A stretch of 64,000 bases of DNA from Bacillus sp. 103mf (GCF_900116295.1 NZ_FPAF01000003.1:248001-312000); one strand, 5' to 3'; positions 1-8,589 are shown, counted from the first letter of the stretch. A program made the numbers and translations. Notes: generated from the letters alone by a model not told the origin.

Positions 1-371
1 GGTTGTGCCGTTCCATACCAAATTCCTACAAATAGTAAAATAACTACTAGATATGTATAATTGGTGACTGGATAGGCAAGCAACATACTCGCTCCAAGAA
101 AGACAGAACCTACACCTACAATCCATCTTTCGCCATATCGGTCCATTAAGTTTCCGAATGGCAGCATCGAGAAGATCGGTCCAATATTTACAGCTGATAC
201 AAGTAACCCTGTTTGAAACTGAGATAGGTGATGTACTTGCTGCCATAAAGAAGCTAAAGGACCAATTCCGTACGTAACAAACGTAGCAAATGTTTGTGAA
301 ATAGTTGCAATCAATAAGATAACCCACCTGTAAGAGCTAGTGGAATCATTTCTTGTTTTTTGTTTCTGCAT
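1..371 (-). CDS. MFS transporter, N-terminal part (runs off window)
   Basis: I read this on the reverse strand from ATG at 371, preceded by a GGAGG site, to the window edge (about 123 residues). It begins MQKQKTRNDSTSSYRW and continues through several hydrophobic helices. The loop NLMDRYGERW between helices 2 and 3 has the MFS motif A pattern (G-x3-D-R-x-G-R). It should be a 12-TM inner-membrane permease or exporter, substrate unknown. It is divergent from a LysR regulator 112 bp away, a layout in which the regulator commonly controls the transporter. The gene is cut by the window, not broken. Confidence 0.85.
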   Translation of the reverse strand, partial: MQKQKTRNDSTSSYRWVILLIATISQTFATFVTYGIGPLASLWQQVHHLSQFQTGLLVSAVNIGPIFSMLPFGNLMDRYGERWIVGVGSVFLGASMLLAYPVTNYTYLVVILLFVGIWYGTAQ

Positions 372-447
372 TTTATCATTACCTCCTCTTCGCTCTTATT
401 GTATGAATATAGAGGTATCATGTAAAATAAATAATAAAGATAAAAAG

Positions 448-464
448 TATCAAAAAAATTGATA
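448..464. promoter_or_regulatory. Candidate LysR operator in divergent promoter
   Basis: A perfect inverted repeat TATCAA-N5-TTGATA lies in the 111 bp between the divergent MFS and LysR genes. LysR-type regulators bind partly palindromic T-N11-A sites in such regions. A TATCATG direct repeat also occurs near 417 and 463. The assignment is inferred from position and symmetry. Confidence 0.45.
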
Positions 465-482
465 TCATGAGAGGTGAGTTAT

Positions 483-1340
483 GTGGATATTAAAGATTTG
501 ACTGTATTTAAAAAGGTAGCCGAAGAAGGAAGTATATCGAAAGCAGCAAAATCACTAAGCTATGTTCAATCAAATGTCACTATGAAAATTAAACAGCTAG
601 AGGATGAGCTAGGAGTTCCTTTATTTTACCGGAATGGAAAGGGAGTTACTTTAAATTCTAATGGTGAGATTTTGTTAACATATGCTAGGAAGATTCTAGA
701 TTTAACTGAGCAATCAATCAGATTGGTACAAAGTAATCACTCTAAACCTCTTGGTACGCTGAAAATTGGATCTACCAACTCTACAGCTGCAGTCCGTTTA
801 CCCCCGCTTCTAAAAAACTATTATGAAAATTATCCTGAGGTCGAATTAGTATTGGAAACCCATACAAGCACTGAGCTAACTCAACTTGTGCTCGAACGTA
901 AACTAGAAGGAGCATTCATTGTCGAGAATGTTCATCATCCAGATTTAACTTCTATTTGGTTTTGTGAGGAAGAACTAACGATTATTAGTCACCAACCTTT
1001 ACATACTTTCCAAGAACTTGATAAAGTCACTATGTTAGCATTTGGGAACGGTTGTCACTATCGAAACATGATAGAAAAGTGGTTAAAAGAAGAAGGCATT
1101 TATCCAAAGCGTGTATTAAAATTCGGTACGATTGAAGCAATCATCGGTTGTGTGAAGGCTGGAATGGGCATAGCCGTCATGGTCAAATCAATTTTGAAAG
1201 ACCATGAGCAATCTTTAACTTTGACGGCTCTCCCTGAGAAATATTCTAAAGTACCAACTTATTTTATCATGAGAAAAGATGTGCTTTTTTCGGCTGCTCT
1301 TCAGAAATTTGTTGAGATGATAAAAGAAAAAACTATGTAG
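483..1340 (+). CDS. LysR family transcriptional regulator
   Basis: A 285-residue LysR-type regulator. The N-terminal winged helix-turn-helix spans about residues 15-60 (GSISKAAKSL then VTMKIKQLEDELG) and is followed by a periplasmic-binding-protein-like effector domain. I chose GTG 483 because GAGGTGAG at 471-478 is correctly spaced for it; an in-frame GTG at 474 lies inside that ribosome site. It probably activates or represses the divergent MFS gene in response to an unknown small molecule. Length is normal for the family and I saw no defect. Confidence 0.9.
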   Translation: MDIKDLTVFKKVAEEGSISKAAKSLSYVQSNVTMKIKQLEDELGVPLFYRNGKGVTLNSNGEILLTYARKILDLTEQSIRLVQSNHSKPLGTLKIGSTNSTAAVRLPPLLKNYYENYPEVELVLETHTSTELTQLVLERKLEGAFIVENVHHPDLTSIWFCEEELTIISHQPLHTFQELDKVTMLAFGNGCHYRNMIEKWLKEEGIYPKRVLKFGTIEAIIGCVKAGMGIAVMVKSILKDHEQSLTLTALPEKYSKVPTYFIMRKDVLFSAALQKFVEMIKEKTM

Positions 1341-1424
1341 CTTTTTTGTATATTACAATAAAAGTAGATAGCTAAGGCCATAATAATAATAATTTGAGAG
1401 TTGTCATATAAAGCAAATATGGTG

Positions 1425-1433
1425 TGCTATAAT
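1425..1433 (+). promoter_or_regulatory. Extended -10 promoter of the first two-component system
   Basis: TGC-TATAAT at 1425-1433 forms an extended -10 about 40 bp before the response regulator start. The matching -35 region is poor. No TTACA-N4-TGTAA site is visible here, so the regulator genes may be expressed at a basal level. Confidence 0.45.
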
Positions 1434-1474
1434 TGTAAATATTAACCGTAAGATTATTATAAAAGAGGATAAAG

Positions 1475-2143
1475 ATGAAGAAAAAACTTTTACTTATAGA
1501 AGATGATGTTAAGTTAATAAAGTATATGAAAGAATACCTAGGTGCTTATGATTATTTGGTTGAGACAATAAAAGATTTTGATCATGTTGAGGAAGAAATA
1601 TATAAGGCAGAGAGCGATTTAATACTTTTAGATATCAATCTTCCGAAGTTTGATGGATTTTATTTTTTGAAGGTAATTAGAAAAAAGCTACAAACCCCCA
1701 TTATTATCGTTTCTTCAAGAAGTGAAGAGGGAGAACAAGTTAGAGGGATAGATTTAGGAGCAGATGATTACATCACAAAACCTTTTAGTATGGGTATACT
1801 TTTAGCAAAAATAAATGCAGTGTTAAGAAGAGTAAATAACTTAAATGAAAATATGATTGAAATCAAAAACGTAAAACTTTTTTGTGAGAGTATGGAAATA
1901 AGAGTAGGTCATGAGAGTATTCCTTTATCTAAGAATGAATACAAGCTTCTTAAAATATTCTTCACAAATTATGAAAAAGTGGTTACAAGAGAGGAACTGC
2001 TAGAAGAGTTATGGGATAAAGATGAATTTGTAGATGATAATACTTTAACAGTTAATATAACAAGGTTAAAGAAAAGGCTTAAGGAGAAGGGAATTCAATT
2101 AACTATCGAAACGAAGAGGGGAATTGGATATGTCCTTAAGTAA
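1475..2143 (+). CDS. OmpR-family response regulator, BceR-like
   Basis: A 222-residue response regulator. The receiver domain spans residues 1-115, with the acidic pair near D10/D11, the phospho-acceptor D53 in ILLDINLP and the conserved lysine in YITKPFS. A winged-helix DNA-binding domain follows. The phrasing resembles BceR/YxdJ/VirR regulators of peptide-antibiotic resistance. It overlaps the kinase gene by 14 bp and is followed by a BceAB-type ABC transporter, so it probably activates that transporter when the kinase-transporter complex senses a cell-wall-active peptide. The predicted target motif TNACA-N4-TGTAA is present upstream of the ABC genes. Confidence 0.9.
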   Translation: MKKKLLLIEDDVKLIKYMKEYLGAYDYLVETIKDFDHVEEEIYKAESDLILLDINLPKFDGFYFLKVIRKKLQTPIIIVSSRSEEGEQVRGIDLGADDYITKPFSMGILLAKINAVLRRVNNLNENMIEIKNVKLFCESMEIRVGHESIPLSKNEYKLLKIFFTNYEKVVTREELLEELWDKDEFVDDNTLTVNITRLKKRLKEKGIQLTIETKRGIGYVLK

Positions 2144-3143
2144 ACTAGTAAGGGCTACTTTGAAAAAGGAGAAAGCTTCGATTTCTCTTTATTTATGTAG
2201 TTCTTTTTGTATCATCCTCTTTTATTATTTCTTATATGATAAGAAATTGATTCTTTATCCTATTTTGGTATGTTGCTTTTGTTTGGGTGTGTATTTAATT
2301 TATAAATTTTTTATATACAAATCATTTTATGAGTCCCTTGAAGAGATAAAGGCAAGTCCTGCTTATAATCAAGCTGAGGACAGCATTTTTGAAGACGTAT
2401 TTGATGAAATCAGGGAGATTCATAACAATTATATTTCAAAAATATATGCCTTAGAAGTTAACAATGAAGAGAAGGAAAAATTACTTATAGAGTGGATTCA
2501 TAATATGAAGACTTCTGTAGCAGTCATTCATTTGGCTTTAGAAAAATTACCTAATGAAGAAGCAATTAAGGATATTCGAGATGAAAATAGTTTATTGCAA
2601 ATGAATTTAGAAGGTGCATTGAATATATTCAGACTAGGAGAGTTTTCTAAAGACTATGTTCCTGAAGCTATCTATTTAAAGGATTTAGTGAAGGAAAGCA
2701 TTAATTCACAAAAAAGAAATTTTATTTATGCGAATGTATTTCCGGAGATTAATATTCCTGAAGATTATGTCATCCTATCAGATAAAAAATGGAGTAAATA
2801 TGTGATGGAGCAAGTGATAAGTAATGCCATAAAGTATTCGTTTTCAGGAGGGAAAGTGTGCTTTTATGCAAAAGAAAGTGAGAATGAAGTTACGCTTTAT
2901 ATACAAGATTCAGGTGTAGGAATAAAAAAAGAGGAACTTTCTAGGGTTTTTGATGCATTTTTTACGGGAAGCAATGGAAGAAAAGAAGAAAAATCGACTG
3001 GCATCGGTCTTTATATGTGCAAATGCATTTGTGATAATCTAAATGATAAAATAGAAATTACTTCTGAAGTTTCAAGAGGTACAACGGTAAGTATTACATA
3101 TTTAAAAACGGATCAATTCTTAAATTTGGACAAATTCTCTTAG
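2130..3143 (+). CDS. Intramembrane-sensing histidine kinase, BceS-like
   Basis: A 337-residue kinase. I start it at ATG 2130, placed behind GAGGGGAA at 2115-2122, rather than the in-frame TTG six bases earlier. Two transmembrane helices near residues 16-60 have almost no extracellular loop, typical of Bce-type kinases that sense through their ABC permease. The H box is EWIHNMKTSVAVI, the N box VISNAIKYS, and the G boxes are DSGVGI and STGIGLYM. It should phosphorylate the preceding response regulator. The start overlaps the regulator stop, suggesting translational coupling. Confidence 0.9.
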   Translation: MSLSKLVRATLKKEKASISLYLCSSFCIILFYYFLYDKKLILYPILVCCFCLGVYLIYKFFIYKSFYESLEEIKASPAYNQAEDSIFEDVFDEIREIHNNYISKIYALEVNNEEKEKLLIEWIHNMKTSVAVIHLALEKLPNEEAIKDIRDENSLLQMNLEGALNIFRLGEFSKDYVPEAIYLKDLVKESINSQKRNFIYANVFPEINIPEDYVILSDKKWSKYVMEQVISNAIKYSFSGGKVCFYAKESENEVTLYIQDSGVGIKKEELSRVFDAFFTGSNGRKEEKSTGIGLYMCKCICDNLNDKIEITSEVSRGTTVSITYLKTDQFLNLDKFS

Positions 3144-3324
3144 GTTATGCCTTCCTCCCAGGTCTTTTATGCCCATCTTTACCTAAACACGCTCCTATTT
3201 TACAGGAAGCCAAGTATACTTTGGTTTCCTTTGTTGTTTTTTTCCTTCATAAAACTCCATCATCATTTCCCTTTTTGATTGTTTTTCACGATCTTCTGTT
3301 AGGAAGCTAACTAGAAACAAAAGA

Positions 3325-3346
3325 AACCTTACATCGGTGTAAGGTT
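3325..3346 (+). promoter_or_regulatory. BceR-type operator before the ABC transporter
   Basis: A perfect inverted repeat, AACCTTACA-TCGG-TGTAAGGTT, contains the exact core TTACA-N4-TGTAA at 3329-3342. That is the motif described for BceR/YxdJ-like regulators. A TATAAT -10 follows at 3371-3376 with only a weak -35, as expected for an activator-dependent promoter. The site is about 80 bp before the BceA-like gene. Without T-runs it is unlikely to be a terminator. Confidence 0.75.
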
Positions 3347-3428
3347 AAGTAAGGAAAATCAATTTGAGAATATAATAATTAGGAATATACTTTAGGTAAA
3401 GTTTTGAAGGGAAACGAGGTAGATTTAC

Positions 3429-4178
3429 ATGAGAGTTTTAGAATGTAGAAGAGTCACGAAAGTTTATGATGCATTTAAAGGAGCACAAGCTATAAAAGCA
3501 CTTAATGACATATCTTTTAAGATAGAAGATGGAGAGTTTTTAGGAGTTATGGGACCTAGTGGAAGTGGGAAAACAACTTTATTAAATATTTTAGCTGGAA
3601 TTGATAAAGCTACAGCAGGTGAGATTTTCATAGATGGAAAGAATATTCTTACGATGAAAAAGGATGATATGGCTATTTTTAGAAGAAATCATATGGGATT
3701 TATATTTCAAGATTTTAATCTGTTGGACAGCTTGACGGTTAAAGAAAACATAGGGTTTCCATTAACATTAGACAGGATAAAACCGAAGATTATTGAAGAG
3801 AAGGTTAATGGATTAATAGAATATCTTGGTTTAAAAAAAGTGGAAAATAGTTATCCCTATAATATTTCAGGAGGCCAAAAGCAGAGAGTGGCGCAAGCTA
3901 GAGCACTAATTAAAGATCCTAAAATAATATTAGGAGATGAGCCAACAGGAAATTTAGATTCAAAATCATCAACGAATATAATGGAAAGCTTTAAAAAGAT
4001 AAATGAAGAGAGAAAATCGACTATTGTTATGGTAACTCATGATCCTTTTGCAGCATCCTTTTGTCAGAGAATTATATTTATAAAAGATGGAATAATTAAG
4101 CTTGAAATAAATTCCAATGGAAATAGAAAAGAGTTCTTTGACAAGATTATAGAAGCACAATTAATTATAGGAGGATAA
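3429..4178 (+). CDS. BceA-type ABC transporter ATP-binding protein
   Basis: A 249-residue ATPase of the MacB/LolD/BceA class. The Walker A is GPSGSGKTTLL, the Q-loop FIFQDFNLL, the signature NISGGQKQR, the Walker B IILGDEPTGNLD and the switch histidine lies in VTHD. It energises the adjacent 10-TM permease; in Bce systems the pair frees or removes antimicrobial peptides from lipid targets and also acts as the sensor for the kinase. It starts behind a short AT-rich leader with the operator described above and is followed after 5 bp by the permease gene. Confidence 0.92.
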   Translation: MRVLECRRVTKVYDAFKGAQAIKALNDISFKIEDGEFLGVMGPSGSGKTTLLNILAGIDKATAGEIFIDGKNILTMKKDDMAIFRRNHMGFIFQDFNLLDSLTVKENIGFPLTLDRIKPKIIEEKVNGLIEYLGLKKVENSYPYNISGGQKQRVAQARALIKDPKIILGDEPTGNLDSKSSTNIMESFKKINEERKSTIVMVTHDPFAASFCQRIIFIKDGIIKLEINSNGNRKEFFDKIIEAQLIIGG

Positions 4179-4183
4179 GAACA

Positions 4184-6172
4184 GTGGAATTTTCTTCAAT
4201 GATTATAAAGAATATTAAGCATAATATTAAAAATTACACGGCATATCTTCTTGGTAATAGTCTTATTCAATGTATTTTATTTATGTTTTTTACTATCGTT
4301 TTTAGTCCGGAATTCATACAAATTGATAAAACTTCGGGTACCAAAGCAAATTTTATGTCTGTAGTAATATTAATGGTAGCTTTTTCAGGGATGTTTATCA
4401 TTTTCACTACAGTTTCTTTTACGAAATATAGAGGAAGAGAATTTGGAGTATATTTTACAATTGGATTAACTTCAAAGGAGATCATAAAAATACTTTGTTA
4501 TGAAAATGCTATTATTTCTTTGGCCTCATTTCTATTTGCATCTCTTGGGGGAAGCGTATTTTCAAGACTATTTCATATGGCCATCGGAAAAATATTGAAG
4601 ATAGATCATATAAATATTCCTTTAAGTATGAAAGCTTATGGAACAATCTTTTTCATATCCGCTGTAATATTTTTATTTACAACTCTATATCAAATGTTTT
4701 TCTTAAAGAGATACTCAGTTGTTAATATATTAAAGTCAAAATCAAAGAAAGATGTGGGGCGTACAAGCACTGTTTTAGGCGTGATCGGAATCATTATTTT
4801 TGTAAGTTCCCTTATTGCTTTTCGTATGGCTGTGAATGGGGAAATAAAAAATAATGTAAGCTTAGTTTGTACATTATCTATACTAGGTACAGTCGTGTCC
4901 GTTTATTTATTAATCGGCTTTGCCATGACGGTTGTTGTAAAGATTTTGAGAAATTTTAAAAGTACATATAACAATAATATTTTACTTCTTAATTCTCTTT
5001 CGCATCGCTTTAAATCGTATCGAACAGTTTTGTATGTAGTTACATTAATGGTTTTTGGAGCAATGATGTTTATTTCTATTGCCTATAGCGTGTATAAGTC
5101 AACAGAAAGGCAAATTGATACAAAGTATCCTTATGATATAAGTTATATTGTTGATAAAAGTCAAATGAAAGATAAAAGCATGAAAGACTTTGTTGAAAAG
5201 AACTTAGCGGAAGTTAAAAATTATGTTGAGTTAGAAGGAATAAATATTCCAGAGATCAGGGTTTATGAAGGGAAATGCTTGTGGCGCGATCCTCAAATAC
5301 TAGTGATTAGTGAAGATAGCTATAGAGCATTAGGGAATCATGAGTTAAATCTAAAACAAGGAAAAATTCTGTATTCACATATTGAAAAACAAGGTAGTTT
5401 TTTAGCAGGCGGCTTTATGTTAGATTTGTCGAAAAAACCAATGAAAGATGAATTGTCTTTAAAGGAATATAAAGAACAGCATAAGATGGATGAGTATATC
5501 TATGTAGCCAGAGAGAATAAAAGAGATCAAATAGGTACGATTGTAAATACTTTCTACAATGATAATTATCATAGAGGTGATGTTTTAGTTGTAAATAATG
5601 AAGATTATAACATAATGAAGAATAAGTTAGGGGACGAAGCTGTTACTTATGATGTACTTATGAATCTAAAGAATGGCAATGGATATAAGGGAATCAAGGA
5701 TAAGTTAGAAGCTAATTTTGGAAAAAAGGTTAGCGATACATTAACGATTAAAGCAAATATACTTGATGATACGATACGAGAAAACGGCTTTATGCTATTT
5801 ATATTTAGCTTTATGGGAATGATGTTTTTAATAGGAAGTGCAGCAGTTTTATACTTTAAGACAATCACATCTATTGAAGAGGATAGAGAACGAAGTAAAC
5901 AATTAATGAAAATAGGTGTAACGAAGAAGGAAATTAATCGGTTATCAATGAAAGAATTAGGCGCAGTATTTCTTGTTCCTCCAATAATAGCGTTAATATG
6001 CACAGGGTATTATTTATCTACCATCTATAATGTTATTAATGGTGGGGAATATATGTGGGAAAACAGTTTAATTGTTTTTGGCGTATACTCTATCATTCAA
6101 ATAATATTTTATATTTTAACTAGCAGTAAGTACAAAAAACAAATGAATAAAATTTATGTAAATCCAAGCTAA
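4184..6172 (+). CDS. BceB-type ABC transporter permease (FtsX domains)
   Basis: A 662-residue permease starting at GTG 4184 behind TAGGAGG (4168-4174). Hydrophobic segments suggest 10 helices: about seven in residues 20-300, then a large hydrophilic extracellular domain (roughly 303-520), then three more near 526-650. This is the hallmark of BceB-like permeases, where the big domain between helices 7 and 8 determines peptide specificity. It probably confers resistance to a bacitracin- or lantibiotic-like compound; the ligand cannot be told from sequence. It forms a unit with the preceding ATPase and two-component system. Confidence 0.9.
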   Translation: MEFSSMIIKNIKHNIKNYTAYLLGNSLIQCILFMFFTIVFSPEFIQIDKTSGTKANFMSVVILMVAFSGMFIIFTTVSFTKYRGREFGVYFTIGLTSKEIIKILCYENAIISLASFLFASLGGSVFSRLFHMAIGKILKIDHINIPLSMKAYGTIFFISAVIFLFTTLYQMFFLKRYSVVNILKSKSKKDVGRTSTVLGVIGIIIFVSSLIAFRMAVNGEIKNNVSLVCTLSILGTVVSVYLLIGFAMTVVVKILRNFKSTYNNNILLLNSLSHRFKSYRTVLYVVTLMVFGAMMFISIAYSVYKSTERQIDTKYPYDISYIVDKSQMKDKSMKDFVEKNLAEVKNYVELEGINIPEIRVYEGKCLWRDPQILVISEDSYRALGNHELNLKQGKILYSHIEKQGSFLAGGFMLDLSKKPMKDELSLKEYKEQHKMDEYIYVARENKRDQIGTIVNTFYNDNYHRGDVLVVNNEDYNIMKNKLGDEAVTYDVLMNLKNGNGYKGIKDKLEANFGKKVSDTLTIKANILDDTIRENGFMLFIFSFMGMMFLIGSAAVLYFKTITSIEEDRERSKQLMKIGVTKKEINRLSMKELGAVFLVPPIIALICTGYYLSTIYNVINGGEYMWENSLIVFGVYSIIQIIFYILTSSKYKKQMNKIYVNPS

Positions 6173-6196
6173 AAAAATGGCGTACCCCCTTTGGGT

Positions 6197-6394
6197 TATA
6201 TAAATGCCAATTAAAAAAACGACATAAAAAACCCTCTTTTTAGGTGGAAGAGAGCATCTGGCCATGCATAGAAGCGGTCAGGGCCTTTTTCTGCTACATG
6301 CGAAGTAAAAACAGAAAGAGCAAACGAGTGTAGGTTACTTATTATTCTGCGTAGCAGGGATTTAGATGTCGAAAAATGAAGGTGGATTTATATA
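6197..6394 (+). repeat. ~200 bp MITE-like repeat, copy 1 (with TATATAAAT ends)
   Basis: This shares a core (GGCCATGCATAGAAGCGGTC then AGGGCC) and overall layout with copies near 34.1, 41.3, 51.1 and 57.3 kb. It begins TATATAAATGCCAA and ends TGGATTTATATA, giving imperfect terminal inverted repeats. It has no coding capacity. It probably belongs to the B. cereus group bcr repeats, but I cannot assign a number. Confidence 0.75.
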
Positions 6395-6402
6395 GTATAA
6401 TC

Positions 6403-6440
6403 TAGGTATGGCTATTTCCAATAGTCATACCTAAGTTTTT
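6403..6440 (+). terminator. Hairpin plus T-run just before the broken response regulator
   Basis: A 14-bp stem (one G-T pair), TAGGTATGGCTATT / AATAGTCATACCTA with a 3-nt loop, is followed by AAGTTTTT. It ends about 18 bp before ATG 6458. A TATAAT at 6396-6401 sits immediately upstream, so the hairpin would be at the very 5' end of a transcript. It may be a terminator/attenuator or a 5' stabilising stem. Confidence 0.5.
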
Positions 6441-6457
6441 ATGGTAGGAGAGTAAAC

Positions 6458-7046
6458 ATGTATAAAATAATGATCGTTGAGGATTACTACACTTTGTAGC
6501 AATATAGTTGAGAGATTAACGAAATGGGGATTTCAGACAGCTACTGTTAAAGACTTTGACAATATTACTGTGAAGTTTACGCAAAGTAAACCAAATTTAG
6601 TTATTATGGATGTGAACTTGCCTTATTTTGATGGATTTTATTGGTGTAATCAGATAAGAGAAATATCAAATGTTCCGATTCTATTTGTTTCTTCAAGAGA
6701 TACAAATATGGATATTATTATGGCTGTAAATACAGGTGCGGATGATTATATAACGAAACCATTTTCGATGGATATTTTAATTACGAAAATAAATGCATTG
6801 CTTAGAAGGGCGTATTCTTATGGTGGGGAGAGTTCTGATTTACTGGAGTGCGGTGGTGTTATATTAAATCTAACGGATAATACGCTTTTCTATCAGGAAC
6901 AAAAAATAGAATTGACTAGAAATGAATTTAAGGTCATGCTGTTGCTTATGAAAAATAGAGGAAAAACGATATCAAGGCAGAGATTAATGAGGGTACTTTG
7001 GGAAGATGACAATTTTATTAATGATAATACCCTCACAGCACTCTGA
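6458..7046 (+). pseudogene. Broken Bce-type response regulator
   Basis: ATG 6458, behind GGTAGGAG, gives MYKIMIVEDYYTL and then a stop. The expected continuation (TLCSNIVERLTKWGF and onward) is in another frame, so bases were lost or gained near 6485. Downstream the receiver (IMDVNLPYFDGF, YITKPFSMD) and most of the winged helix are readable, closely resembling the intact regulator at 1475. The protein then stops at TAL (7046) before the recognition helix is complete. No partner kinase follows. It is a decayed second two-component system behind the ABC genes. Confidence 0.85.
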
Positions 7047-7075
7047 AAACGCTTGGATAACTATTCAAGCGTTTT
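7046..7075 (+). terminator. Intrinsic terminator
   Basis: A perfect 10-bp stem, AAAACGCTTG / CAAGCGTTTT with a 10-nt loop, begins at the stop of the broken regulator and ends in a T-run. Confidence 0.8.
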
Positions 7076-7104
7076 ACTATTCTTTTAAGACATCGAATAA
7101 GAGT

Positions 7105-7650
7105 CTACATTTGAGCATGCTTTTTAAGTGGAATATCTAGATATTTTACATATCTGTTTGTTTCTTTTTCTTGATATATTCTTATGAAACTCACTTCAAA
7201 TGTAGGATAAGGACTGAGCTCTTTTTCAGTAATTTTAGCCATGTTTTTTAATTCCTTACTAGATAACCCCCAATGTGTTTGTCCCATTGTTAAATGAGGT
7301 ACATAATTATCTAGTTCCATATATTTTTTAATCAACTCATTATCAGGAGAAATGGCATTAACAATTTTTTGATGTAATTCAAAAATTTTCTCTGATGTAA
7401 CACTCAAGAATAGAACACTTTCTCCAAAAAACATTGATTGATTTAGGGAGACATTGAACACAGAAAAACTTTCACAAACCTTTTTCAATTTTTCAATCCA
7501 TTCTAAATCGGCAGTTAAGCCTCCTTGAGCTTTTACCGTAATGTGTGGTTCAACAACATCGACAAGTAAATTATTTTCCCATCGCTGTTGAACTTTAATT
7601 ATTTTCTCTTTATATTCACCTGGAGGCACAATCCCAATAAAGTATTGCAT
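7105..7650 (-). CDS. 2'-5' RNA ligase / 2H phosphoesterase family protein
   Basis: A 181-residue protein carrying the two H-x-T/S-x motifs that define the 2H superfamily: H36-I-T-V (EPHITVKA) and H119-L-T-M (VPHLTMGQ). These enzymes hydrolyse or form 2'-5' or cyclic phosphodiester bonds in RNA or nucleotides. The cytosolic substrate is unknown; YjcG-like proteins are the likely relatives. The gene points toward the broken regulator, and its start lies only 15 bp from a bcr1 repeat. Confidence 0.85.
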   Translation of the reverse strand: MQYFIGIVPPGEYKEKIIKVQQRWENNLLVDVVEPHITVKAQGGLTADLEWIEKLKKVCESFSVFNVSLNQSMFFGESVLFLSVTSEKIFELHQKIVNAISPDNELIKKYMELDNYVPHLTMGQTHWGLSSKELKNMAKITEKELSPYPTFEVSFIRIYQEKETNRYVKYLDIPLKKHAQM

Positions 7651-7664
7651 ATTTATTCTCCCTT

Positions 7665-7822
7665 TTTATCCCGCTATTCGTGGGCAGTAAGACCCCCACC
7701 TCAAGATTCAGAGAGAAGCAAAGAAGATAGGTGGGGAATAACCGCCCGTAAAAGCCCGATTGGGCGGGCTTTCCGTCAGTGGGGGATGAAGAAAACCCCA
7801 ACTGACGGAAGTTTCACTTTAT
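7665..7822 (+). repeat. bcr1 repeat, copy 1
   Basis: A 148-bp element starts CCCGCTATTCG, includes AAGCCCGATTGGGCGGGCTTT and GTCAGTGGGGGATGAAG, and ends AAGTTTCAC. It is bounded by TTTAT on both sides (7665-7669 and 7818-7822). The TTTAT target duplication and ~155 bp size are the described traits of bcr1, a repeat specific to the B. cereus group. Two further copies are at 30.1 and 61.5 kb. Confidence 0.88.
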
Positions 7823-8138
7823 AGTTAATTAAAATATTTGTACTTAAATAAAATTTTCTTGTAGGTTAGTTGAAATTCATCTCTCCTAATCTTAATTTCT
7901 ATAATTATTTTAACATGATTCTGAAAATATTATAAAATTTAAATTTTTTCGGTGTGTAAAGTTGTGATGACAACAATCTACCTTTGACATCCTTGCTCCA
8001 TTATGAAGCATATAAGAATTGAACAGAGTTGTGAGTTGAAGTTCAGATTTCTATGAAAAGAGGATTCTTCACTTAGATTGCGAATGAAAATAAGGGATAT
8101 ACAATAAAATGTGGAAAATGATTATAAATAGATAGAAC
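7823..8138. other. Non-coding AT-rich gap
   Basis: Between bcr1 and the lipoprotein gene I see no convincing ORF or stable structure. It must hold the lipoprotein promoter, but no consensus promoter stands out. Confidence 0.4.
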
Positions 8139-8153
8139 AGGAGGGGAATCACA

Positions 8154-8525
8154 TTGAAACAACTGAAGATGATAATTCTCTCAGCAGTTGTTTTTTCCTC
8201 ACTATTATTAGGCGGATGTCAAACGACTGATAAGCAAACAGGCAGTAAAACAAAAGCAACAGAAACAACGAAAGATATACGGGAAATCGCTTGGAATTCA
8301 CTTTCTGATTCGCAGAAAAAAGAAGTGATTGGTGAATGGAAAGAAGCCCAAGTAAGTAAAACGGTTGCAAATGCTCAGGGATTTGCTTTAAAAGACCATT
8401 CCTTTGAGGGAAAAGAAGTGACACAGGTTGTGTTCCGTTCTACAAAGAGTAGTTTATTGGGAGATATCATCAAACTTGTAGATGAGAAGTCAGGAAAAGT
8501 TGTTGGAGCGGGTTTGAGGGAATAG
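8154..8525 (+). CDS. Small lipoprotein of unknown function
   Basis: A 123-residue protein starting at TTG 8154 behind AGGAGGGG. The signal peptide ends in the lipobox LLGGC (C near residue 22), so it should be lipid-anchored on the outside of the membrane. The mature part is a lysine-rich linker, then a small domain (LSDSQKKEVIGEWKEAQV ... GKVVGAGLRE) resembling uncharacterised Bacillus lipoproteins. It has no enzymatic motif and stands alone between two secreted-protein loci. Confidence 0.75.
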   Translation: MKQLKMIILSAVVFSSLLLGGCQTTDKQTGSKTKATETTKDIREIAWNSLSDSQKKEVIGEWKEAQVSKTVANAQGFALKDHSFEGKEVTQVVFRSTKSSLLGDIIKLVDEKSGKVVGAGLRE

Positions 8526-8553
8526 TGCAAAGAGTGGAGAAGTGCCGACAAGG

Positions 8554-8589
8554 TAGTTCTCTCTTTTTATCTAATTCGCCGCTGTTTCC
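8554..8589 (-). pseudogene. Micro-fragment of a secreted-protein gene
   Basis: The reverse strand reads GNSGELDKK-REL. This matches GNSGELDKKGEL inside the intact secreted protein at 18914-19435, and the DNA is nearly identical (CTAATTC[G/A]CCGCTGTTTCC). Nothing else of that gene is recognisable here. It looks like leftover debris of a lost paralogue. Confidence 0.5.

Noticed and set aside
3150-3320. Possible small ORF between the kinase and ABC genes
   Set aside because: No start with a ribosome site and no protein-like sequence; treated as leader DNA.
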